From positions 1-21,765 of the forward strand of contig CAJTJA010000041.1 of NCBI GenBank assembly GCA_910576845.1: 21,765 nucleotides of DNA. The letters run 5' to 3'. Under the pieces are notes generated by a model that saw only the letters and a program-made list of their open reading frames with translations, ran no database searches and was not told the DNA's origin. Positions 7,728 through 13,583 of the stretch are shown here, piece after piece (within the stretch, counting starts at the first letter, position 1; every line of letters starts with the position of its first letter). The stretch comes from an uncultured Oscillibacter sp. GTDB lineage: Bacteria > Bacillota > Clostridia > Oscillospirales > Oscillospiraceae. A program made the position numbers and the translations under genes.

Positions 7728-8340
7728 GCAGGCGGTCCGGCCCCAGCGCCGGGTGGGGACATTTACCCTGGGCGTGGTGCTGGTGACGGCAGGAGCTGCC
7801 ATGCTGACATCTCTGCTTTGGCCAGGACTGGAGATTGGCTGGCTGCTGAAGGCTTCGCCACTGGTTCTGGTGGCCCTGGGGGTGGAGACACTGCTCTCCG
7901 CCCGCGGCGGCGGAAAAGTCAAGTACGACTGGCTGGGCATGCTGCTTTGCTTCCTTTTGGTAGGGGCGGCGCTGGTGTTGTACGCCGCTGCCTGGGCCTT
8001 TGAAACCGGGGAATATTTCAGTGTCTACGATTGCTCCCGCTATGCCGGCGAGACCAGCTACCGCATGGATTACGGTTACTTCAACGGCTTCGACTCTCAT
8101 ACTCTCCGCCTGGAGGCCGGGGACACGCTGGCTGGCCGGATCGACACCTGCGGCGGCTGGCTGGAGGTGGAGGTCAGCGATGAGGACGGAGGGACCCTCC
8201 TGGAGGGGGCCGCGCTGAGCGGGGATCAGTCCATGGAGATTACCCGAACAGGGGACTACACCATCCTTGTTCATGGACGGAAGGCCAGCGGAAACTTTAT
8301 CTTTGAGCGGTCTCCGGCAAGCGCGGAAGAGACCACATAA
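7714..8340 (+). CDS. LiaF/DUF5668-like membrane protein with C-terminal extracytoplasmic domain
   Basis: The 208-residue protein has three hydrophobic segments: about 15-36, 42-61 and 72-95. The first two carry the pattern GTFTLGVVLVTAG...LLKASPLVLVALGVETLL, which resembles the N-terminal membrane part of LiaF/LiaI-like envelope-stress proteins. Residues 96-208 form a soluble, beta-rich-looking domain (GDTLAGRIDTCGGWLEVEV; GDYTILVHGRKASGNFIFE), probably outside the membrane. ATG 7714 overlaps the previous stop and has AGGAGG 7 bases upstream. The longer frame from 7597 is ruled out because it would lie inside the previous gene. It ends just before a strong hairpin. The LiaF link is by pattern only. 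Confidence 0.75.
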   Translation: MTASEQAVRPQRRVGTFTLGVVLVTAGAAMLTSLLWPGLEIGWLLKASPLVLVALGVETLLSARGGGKVKYDWLGMLLCFLLVGAALVLYAAAWAFETGEYFSVYDCSRYAGETSYRMDYGYFNGFDSHTLRLEAGDTLAGRIDTCGGWLEVEVSDEDGGTLLEGAALSGDQSMEITRTGDYTILVHGRKASGNFIFERSPASAEETT

Positions 8341-8342
8341 CA

Positions 8343-8374
8343 AAACAGCCGGAGGGTCAGGCCTCCGGCTGTTT
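8343..8374. terminator. bidirectional 13-bp hairpin terminator
   Basis: Arms AAACAGCCGGAGG and CCTCCGGCTGTTT pair perfectly around a 6-base loop. It starts 3 bases after the plus-strand stop. On the minus strand the stem is followed by TTTTGTT, a usable T-run, so it should also end the DUF4177 transcript that converges here. Confidence 0.8.
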
Positions 8375-8386
8375 CGCTCGTGGGGA

Positions 8387-8545
8387 CTATTCCCCTGCTT
8401 TCCGCTCCAGCGCAACAGTAATGCCCATATTCATCACCAGATTGGGGCATATTGCGGCCAGCCGCCAGCCCTCCTTGGCAAGGCGGTTGAGGGCGTCCTG
8501 ACACTCCTTGTCCTGGAGGAAGCTGATTACCTGATACTCGTACAT
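8387..8545 (-). CDS. DUF4177-like small protein (52 aa)
   Basis: A 52-residue protein starting MYEYQVISFLQDKECQDALN and containing AKEGWRLAAICPN, then MGITVALERKAGE. The pattern YEYxV...LN...EGWRL...LER is that of DUF4177, a short alpha/beta domain of unknown role found beside DUF3169-type membrane proteins in Firmicutes. ATG 8545 has a GGAG about 9 bases before it. The gene follows the DUF3169 stop by 36 bp on the same strand and ends at the bidirectional terminator, so it is the third gene of the regulator module. It is too short to be found by length alone; the family pattern is the main support. Confidence 0.78.
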   Translation of the reverse strand: MYEYQVISFLQDKECQDALNRLAKEGWRLAAICPNLVMNMGITVALERKAGE

Positions 8546-8581
8546 ATGGCGTTCTCCGTATCCTTTTATTTTGTGAAAGGG

Positions 8582-9373
8582 TTATTTCCCCTTGCTGATG
8601 CGGATGCAGGCCAGGGTATATGTCACCTGCATGGTCCCCCAGACCAGCAGGAGGACGAAGACCGGGAGGAGGCTGAGCTCAAATACCATGCTCAAAACCA
8701 CCAGTGCCAGCCACAGTCCCAGGCACAGACGGTTGGTCGCCATATAGGCCCGGCGGCTGGCCTCGCCGATCTGGCGGCGCTCCGATTCGTCGCAGCTGTC
8801 CAGCCACTTTTTCTGAAATTTTGTGTCGTATACGCTGCCGTGCTTCTCCGGGTTCATTTGCCGCTCCAGATCGATGGTCTTCTGCTGGATAAAGACCACC
8901 AGGCCGCAGGAGACCAGGAACACCCCCACCGTAACCAGGGCGCTGAGCTCTCCGTCCAGGTAGTAGATGCAGAAAGCCGCCAGGAAAAAGAGATTCAGCA
9001 GCAGCTGGACCGCGCTGAAAAGGAGCACCCAGCTCAGAAGGATATCGATGGATTCCGATGTCTCGTCCTCGTCTCCGCCATTCCAGGCGGCAAACCTCCT
9101 CGCGGCGGCGTGGTAAAGGAAGAAGCAGGCCCCCAGGGTCAGCGCCGAGGTCACAGGAATGCCCCAGGGGGTAATGGCTTCCAAAAGGGCGCTCAGCCCC
9201 TCTGCCAGAGCGGCAGACTCCAGGCCGAAGATGTGGCTCAGGCCAATGAAGAAGCCCAGCACGCCCCCGGCCAGCAGGGATCCCGCCATGGTCAGGGCAA
9301 ATTTGGGAAGGGCCTTTCGGTTTTCGCCTTGCTTGCTGGATGGTTCTTTGGATTGTTCACGCATGGGGTTCAT
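8582..9373 (-). CDS. DUF3169-family integral membrane protein
   Basis: A 263-residue protein with about six hydrophobic segments, at roughly 26-50, 66-88, 110-135, 140-165, 215-232 and 235-256. A cytoplasmic loop contains YDTKFQKKWLDSCDESERRQIGEASRRAY, which is characteristic of DUF3169 proteins. The role is unknown; such proteins usually sit directly behind a small XRE regulator, as here. The start overlaps the regulator gene by 17 bases from ATG 9373, or by 8 bases if the in-frame ATG 9364 is used, so the two are translationally coupled. No transporter or enzyme motif was seen. Confidence 0.8.
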   Translation of the reverse strand: MNPMREQSKEPSSKQGENRKALPKFALTMAGSLLAGGVLGFFIGLSHIFGLESAALAEGLSALLEAITPWGIPVTSALTLGACFFLYHAAARRFAAWNGGDEDETSESIDILLSWVLLFSAVQLLLNLFFLAAFCIYYLDGELSALVTVGVFLVSCGLVVFIQQKTIDLERQMNPEKHGSVYDTKFQKKWLDSCDESERRQIGEASRRAYMATNRLCLGLWLALVVLSMVFELSLLPVFVLLLVWGTMQVTYTLACIRISKGK

Positions 9374-9572
9374 CCTCCTGATAGGTAAAAATATCTTCGA
9401 TCTGCACGCCGCAAATCTTCGCCAGCTTCAGCGCCAGCGTCACGGAGGGGGAGTAGTCTCCCCGCTCGATCTGGCTGATGGTCTGCCGGGAGACCCCCGC
9501 GAGTCTTCCCAGCTCCTGCTGGTTCACGCCCAGGCGGGCCCGGTGCTCTTTCAGCCGGTTGTAGAGGGGCAT
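9357..9572 (-). CDS. XRE-family helix-turn-helix regulator
   Basis: A 71-residue protein that is almost entirely one Cro/CI-type DNA-binding domain: MPLYNRLKEHRARLGV, then QQELGRLAGVSRQTISQIE as the helix-turn-helix, then GDYSPSVTLALKLAKICGVQIEDIF. ATG 9572 is chosen over the longer frame because AAGGAG lies 7 bases upstream. It probably represses its own operon, since two TGACAA-N6-TTGTCA palindromes straddle the promoter. No ligand or dimerisation domain is present, so the signal may act through the membrane partner or through protein level. Confidence 0.93.
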   Translation of the reverse strand: MPLYNRLKEHRARLGVNQQELGRLAGVSRQTISQIERGDYSPSVTLALKLAKICGVQIEDIFTYQEDEPHA

Positions 9573-9588
9573 GGATGCACTCCTTTCT

Positions 9589-9608
9589 TTGACAAGTATC
9601 GTTGTCAA
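9589..9608 (-). promoter_or_regulatory. operator 1 of the XRE module (over the transcription start)
   Basis: TTGACAA (9589-9595), 6 bases, TTGTCAA (9602-9608). It lies just downstream of the -10 element, over the expected start of transcription. The match in arm sequence and spacing to operator 2 supports a common protein. Confidence 0.7.
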
Positions 9609-9613
9609 TTGTC

Positions 9614-9642
9614 AGAATAGCACTGACAAGGAAAGTTGTCAA
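9614..9642 (-). promoter_or_regulatory. promoter and operator 2 of the XRE/DUF3169/DUF4177 operon
   Basis: Minus-strand TTGACA (9637-9642), a 17-base spacer and TATTCT (9614-9619) form a near-consensus sigma-A promoter. A second palindrome, TGACAA-GGAAAG-TTGTCA (9624-9641, extending to 9642), covers the -35 element and most of the spacer. Binding there and at operator 1 would block RNA polymerase. Confidence 0.8.
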
Positions 9643-9656
9643 GCAGAAGTTTAATA

Positions 9657-9690
9657 GAGTCCTCCGAAATTTTTCGGAGGACTCTTTTTC
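9657..9690 (+). terminator. 13-bp hairpin with T-run on the plus strand
   Basis: Arms GAGTCCTCCGAAA (9657-9669) and TTTCGGAGGACTC (9672-9684), followed on the plus strand by TTTTTC. Read on the minus strand it has only TATTAAACTT after it. It lies between two minus-strand operons, so it may insulate the XRE promoter from AI-2E read-through and stop antisense RNA. Confidence 0.6.
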
Positions 9691-9698
9691 GGGGAAAA

Positions 9699-9754
9699 GG
9701 TAAGGGATGTATGAAACCTGGCGGAATGGCCGGCAGTTAAGAGGTTTTCTTACC
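9699..9754 (-). terminator. nested inverted repeat downstream of the AI-2E operon
   Basis: GGTAAG (9699-9704) pairs with CTTACC (9749-9754), with inner AAACC/GGTTT arms. In the minus-strand RNA it is followed by TTTTCC. It may end the transporter transcript. The rest of the 219-bp gap (9685-9903) has no ORF or RNA gene that I recognise, only short GC hairpins such as GGCGG-TACTG-CCGCC near 9772-9786. Confidence 0.3.
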
Positions 9755-9903
9755 AAAGGGGGCAGCCTGTAAGGCGGTACTGCCGCCAAGCGCTGTCCAG
9801 CCGCTGAGAAAGGCAGTTTTTCGCAGAAATTCTAACGGAATTGGGTTAAGCCAACGAAGCGCCTGCGAATAACGGCATGCCCGGCTGGGTTTTTATGCAG
9901 CCC

Positions 9904-11052
9904 TCAGGGGTTCCGCCACTTTTTGGGAGGAATGCGGCGGGCGGACAGGCGGCTCTTGACAAAGCCCCGGAAAAGGGCATACAGCACGGAGCACAGGGGG
10001 ATAAAGAACAGCATCCCGGCAATCCCCATGAGCTTACCGCCCAAGGTGACGGCCGCGAGAACCCAGATAGAGGGCAGGCCCACGGAATTGCCCACCACAT
10101 GGGGGTAAATCAGATTGCCTTCCATTTGCTGGAGAACCAGGAAAAGAACGATAAAGCCCAACGCCTGCCAAGGGTTCGTCACGGCAATGAGCAGAGCGCC
10201 CACCACGCAGCCGATAAAAGCGCCCACCACGGGAATCAGGGCGGTCAGGGCAATGAGAACGCCCACTAAAAAAGCATAGGGCATCTGGAAAATCGTCATG
10301 GCCACAACGAAAAGCGTACCTAAAATCACGGCCTCTACACACTGACCGGAGAGAAAACTGGAAAAGGTACGGCTGGAAAGACGGAGGATTTCTAAAGTAT
10401 GATCTGCCCAGGACACCGGCAGAAAAGCGTAGAGAACCTGGCGGCCCTGGCGTGCCAGGCGCTCTTTTTGCAGCAGAACGTAAAAGGAGAAGATCAGGCC
10501 GATGACAAAGGTACTGACACCGCTGACCACTCCGCCAATCAGCACGCCGCCGGAGGACACCAGGCCGCCGCCCCAATCCCGAACCAAAGCAATTGCTTTT
10601 TCTGAGAGGGTTTTCCAGTCCAGCTGAATGCCCGCCGCCAGGATCTCCAGCTGAGGAAGCCACAGCTCCATGTTCGCCAGCGTTTCCTGGACACGCTGAA
10701 AGGCGGCTGGGAGCTGGCCGGTAATGGAGCGGACCGCCTCGCCGATGCCGGGGCTGATGACGCAGACGGCCAGAGTCACCACACCGGTCATGGCCGCTAA
10801 GGTCAGTACCAGGGCCAGGGGACGGCGGAGAGAGTTCCAGCGCTTCCCGGAGGGAAGCTGGGCTTCTATGGTGCGCATGGGGACGTTCAGAATGAAGGCG
10901 ATGGCCCCGCCGGCCAAAAAAGGAGACAGCACGCCCAGTATCCAGCGGAGAGCGGCGGTGACAGAGGAGAGATTTTGCAGGGCGCAGAAAAATGCCACTC
11001 CCCCGCAGACAACCAGCAGGCGTTGTTTAATTTGATCCCGATTCCAGTCCAT
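9904..11052 (-). CDS. AI-2E family membrane transporter (PerM/YdiK/YtvI-like)
   Basis: A 382-residue protein with the membrane pattern of AI-2E family transporters: two N-terminal helices (about 12-58), a third helix near 75-98, a helix near 165-195 and a dense hydrophobic C-terminal half from about 225. The family signatures are PYAFLVGVLIALTALIPVVGAFIG and QQMEGNLIYPHVVGNSVGLP. Members export small molecules or exchange Na+/H+; the real substrate is unknown and the AI-2 name should not be taken literally. The start at 11052 is only 3 bases after the stop of the carbonic anhydrase gene, and its GGAG-like ribosome site lies inside that gene. The two are therefore translationally coupled. Confidence 0.9.
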   Translation of the reverse strand: MDWNRDQIKQRLLVVCGGVAFFCALQNLSSVTAALRWILGVLSPFLAGGAIAFILNVPMRTIEAQLPSGKRWNSLRRPLALVLTLAAMTGVVTLAVCVISPGIGEAVRSITGQLPAAFQRVQETLANMELWLPQLEILAAGIQLDWKTLSEKAIALVRDWGGGLVSSGGVLIGGVVSGVSTFVIGLIFSFYVLLQKERLARQGRQVLYAFLPVSWADHTLEILRLSSRTFSSFLSGQCVEAVILGTLFVVAMTIFQMPYAFLVGVLIALTALIPVVGAFIGCVVGALLIAVTNPWQALGFIVLFLVLQQMEGNLIYPHVVGNSVGLPSIWVLAAVTLGGKLMGIAGMLFFIPLCSVLYALFRGFVKSRLSARRIPPKKWRNP

Positions 11053-11055
11053 GGC

Positions 11056-11538
11056 TCAGCTCCGGCGGTAATGCTCCGCCGTTTCCAGATAGCCTTGGGC
11101 GGATTTTCGGTTGGACTCGATCTCTGCGTCCGTCAGGGGACGGACTACTTTGGCGGGACTGCCCAGAATCATGGAGCCGGCAGGAGCGTCCAATTTTCCC
11201 GTCACCAGGGAGCCGGCGCCGATGATGCAGTCACTGCCGATCTTTGCGCCGTTGAGGATGATGGCTCCCATGCCGACAAGAACATTGTCCCCAATGGTAC
11301 AGCCATGAACGATAGCTCCGTGGCCAATGGTACAGCCTGCGCCCACATAAGTTTCCTCGTGGAGGACGGCGCAGTCCTGAATGTTGGTGTTTTCCCCCAC
11401 GGTGATGGCTCCCTCATCCCCTCGAAGAATGGCGTTATACCAGATGTTCACGCCTCTGCCAAGGGTTACGTCTCCGCTGACCTTTGCGCCTTCGCAGATC
11501 AGAACCTGTCCGTCGGTCTCCCTGAGTTTATATGCCAT
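11056..11538 (-). CDS. gamma-class carbonic anhydrase-like hexapeptide-repeat protein
   Basis: A 160-residue left-handed beta-helix protein of the YrdA/Cam type that may interconvert CO2 and bicarbonate with a metal ion. The three metal-binding histidines are in place: AVLHEE, then IGHGAIVHG with the usual 5-residue spacing. The active-site residues Arg and Asp in AILRGD and Gln in NIQD are also present. Hexapeptide repeats run from about residue 12 to 125, followed by an alpha-helical tail (DAEIESNRKSAQGYLETAEHY). GAGGAA precedes ATG 11538. It is followed by the AI-2E gene with a 3-bp gap. The 135 bp between it and the aminopeptidase gene contain only weak hairpins and no clear promoter. Many members of this family lack proven activity. 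Confidence 0.9.
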   Translation of the reverse strand: MAYKLRETDGQVLICEGAKVSGDVTLGRGVNIWYNAILRGDEGAITVGENTNIQDCAVLHEETYVGAGCTIGHGAIVHGCTIGDNVLVGMGAIILNGAKIGSDCIIGAGSLVTGKLDAPAGSMILGSPAKVVRPLTDAEIESNRKSAQGYLETAEHYRRS

Positions 11539-11673
11539 GGCACGTTCCTCGTTTCTGTTATGTGATTGATTGGTGAGACGCGCACTGCCGTCTCTTTGGT
11601 TTATGATTTGGAATGATACCGGATTTTTCTGAAACGCCGGTAGTGTTCAAACAGCCCTGAAAGGCGCTGCTTT

Positions 11674-12909
11674 TTAAGCAAAAGCAGGGGAAAAGTTACC
11701 ATCTATAAAAATGGGAATGCTGCGGCCGTCTTCGGTCAGGCCTGTGACGGAGAGATCGGGGGTGCCGATCATAAAGTCCACATGGGTAATGGAGTCGTTG
11801 AGTCCCCGGGCCTTCAATTCATCCTTGCTCATCTGCTGGCCGCCCTCCAGGCAGGGATACGCCTCGCCAAAGGCAATGTGGCAGGCGGCGTTTTCATCAA
11901 AGAGCGTGTTGTAAAAGAGCAGGTTCTGATTGGAAATAGGACTGTCGCAGGGAACCAGCGCCACCTCTCCAAAATAGGCCGCACCCTCATCCACGCTGAT
12001 GGCCGCCCGGAGCGTCTCCTCACCTTTTTCGGCGTAAGCCTCGGTAATTTTTCCGTCTCTCACCACAAAATAAAAGTTTTCAATGACATTTCCGTCGTGT
12101 GCCAAGGGCATGGAGGCATAGACGGTTCCGTTGGCTCCCGTCTTCAGGGGGGAGGTAAAAATTTCCTCCGTTGGAATGTTGGCAATATAGCTGCGGCCCG
12201 AGAGAGTGTGGTCTCCGCCGCTTTCCCAGATGTGCCCTTTGGGGAGCTCGACGGTCAGGTCCGTGCCCAGGGAATTTTTATAATGGAGGGATTTTAATTT
12301 CAGAGCGTTCAGCTTTTCCAAGCGGCGGTCCAGCGTGGCCAGGTGTTCCTGCCAGCGCTCTACGGCCTTGCCGTCTCCCGTAATGCGCACAGCGCTGAAA
12401 ATGGCGTCCCAAAGGGCGGATACCGCCTCCTTTTCAGATTTGCCGGGAAAGACCCGGACCGCCCAGGAGGGAATGGGAATCGAGGCGATGCACCAGGGAA
12501 AGCCGCCGCACATCTGGAGCCGGTCAAAGTCTTTCAAGGCCTTGCCGCTGGCGCGCTGGGCCCGAATGATGCGGTCAGAGGAAACGCCTTTCAAGTTTTC
12601 TGGGTCCGAGGCGGAGATGGCAAGGTAGGCCGCACCCTCCAGGGCGTGGTCGTTGAAAAAATGTTGCCGCCAGAGAGGAACCGTGTCAAATGTCTCCTCC
12701 GAGGCATGCAGGTATTTCATCCGGGCCATAGCGTCATCCGTCCAGTTCATGACAACCTCCCTGCACCCGGCGTCATAGGCCTCCTGGGCACAGAGACGGG
12801 CAAAATGAGCGCATTCCACCGGGGAGGAGATAATCATTCTCTGCCCCTCCGCTACATTTAAGCCCACCCGCACCAAAAGACGGGCATATTCACGCAGTTT
12901 AGTTTCCAT
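11674..12909 (-). CDS. M29-family metallo-aminopeptidase
   Basis: A 411-residue cytoplasmic aminopeptidase of the AmpS/PepS/AmpT type (thermophilic aminopeptidase family), which removes N-terminal residues from peptides with two metal ions. The metal ligands of the family can be placed: Glu in NIPTEEIFTSP, Glu in AAYFGEVALVP, His in ACHIAFGEAYP, and the C-terminal His-x-Asp in THVDFMIGTPDLSV. The length is normal (about 410). The start at 12909 has AAAGGATGAG a little upstream and is preceded by a good promoter and a 95-base leader. It is probably transcribed alone or with the downstream carbonic anhydrase, since no strong terminator separates them. It would supply amino acids from peptides. 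Confidence 0.92.
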   Translation of the reverse strand: METKLREYARLLVRVGLNVAEGQRMIISSPVECAHFARLCAQEAYDAGCREVVMNWTDDAMARMKYLHASEETFDTVPLWRQHFFNDHALEGAAYLAISASDPENLKGVSSDRIIRAQRASGKALKDFDRLQMCGGFPWCIASIPIPSWAVRVFPGKSEKEAVSALWDAIFSAVRITGDGKAVERWQEHLATLDRRLEKLNALKLKSLHYKNSLGTDLTVELPKGHIWESGGDHTLSGRSYIANIPTEEIFTSPLKTGANGTVYASMPLAHDGNVIENFYFVVRDGKITEAYAEKGEETLRAAISVDEGAAYFGEVALVPCDSPISNQNLLFYNTLFDENAACHIAFGEAYPCLEGGQQMSKDELKARGLNDSITHVDFMIGTPDLSVTGLTEDGRSIPIFIDGNFSPAFA

Positions 12910-13005
12910 TCTGCGAACTCATCCTTTCCGCTTGTAAAATAAAGTGAAATTCCAGACAAAAGACAACGTCATTCAACCGGCGTTTCTCCGGTGGCATTAT
13001 GTGCG

Positions 13006-13034
13006 ATTATAGAGCATTTTGGAGGGGAAGTAAA
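13006..13034 (-). promoter_or_regulatory. promoter of the aminopeptidase gene
   Basis: Minus-strand TTTACT (13029-13034), 17-base spacer and perfect TATAAT (13006-13011). The leader that follows contains a small ACCGG-CCGGT hairpin at 12976-12992. Confidence 0.7.
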
Positions 13035-13086
13035 GCCGAAGACGCCGGGATTCAAAAAACGTTCATGAATTTTTCCCGAGAGCAAA

Positions 13087-13115
13087 AACCCGGAGAGGCC
13101 GTCCCTCTCCGGGTT
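13087..13115 (-). terminator. rho-independent terminator of the DUF378 gene
   Basis: Perfect 12-bp arms AACCCGGAGAGG and CCTCTCCGGGTT with a 5-base loop. It begins 8 bases after the DUF378 stop and is followed on the minus strand by TTTTTG. Confidence 0.85.
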
Positions 13116-13122
13116 CCGGGTA

Positions 13123-13338
13123 TCAGGCTGGGTTGGCGGCCGTCTCCCGGTCCAGGCGGAAGAGCAATGACAAACACCACAGGCCTGCCAGTCCTACCAG
13201 GGCGTAAATAATCCGGGAAAACACCGAGAGCTGTCCTCCAAACAGCCAAGCCACCGTGTCAAAACCGAACAGGCCGATGCCGCCCCAGTTCAGTGCGCCA
13301 ATGACTGCGAGCAGGACCGCAATTTTGTCAATTACCAT
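13123..13338 (-). CDS. DUF378-family small membrane protein (YuzA-like)
   Basis: A 71-residue protein with two membrane helices and the family pattern IDKIAVLLAVIGALNWGGIGLFGFD, AWLFGG, SRIIYALVGLAGLW. The function of the family is unknown. GGAGG lies 7 bases before ATG 13338, which rules out the longer frame that begins at 13422. It seems monocistronic, with its own terminator. The 245 bp between it and addA (13339-13583) hold no ORF; GCCTTT-TTGG-AAAGGC near 13436-13451 and a TGGAAATTCCA palindrome are the only structures seen, and no promoter was clear. Confidence 0.9.
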   Translation of the reverse strand: MVIDKIAVLLAVIGALNWGGIGLFGFDTVAWLFGGQLSVFSRIIYALVGLAGLWCLSLLFRLDRETAANPA

Positions 13339-13583
13339 GGAATTACCTCCTATCATGCTGAGATAACCCTTAGATTGCCCGGTTCTGCCGAAATTAGCAG
13401 AGGGAAGAACTGGAAATTCCAAAGCTGCGTTTCAGCCTTTTTGGAAAGGCATCAAAGCCCCGGATGGACAAATGCCTCTCCGCTGTGCGGATTGTTTTTG
13501 GAATTCTGACGGATTTCAAATCAATACAGCCCTGGCGGAAGAAGACGCCCCGGGACGGCGTTTTGCCGGTTTTAGAACAAATT

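Noticed and set aside
11618..12992. ACCGG-CGTTTC motifs on both sides of the aminopeptidase gene as flanking inverted repeats
   Set aside because: The shared part is only 11 bases and each copy is just a small local hairpin.
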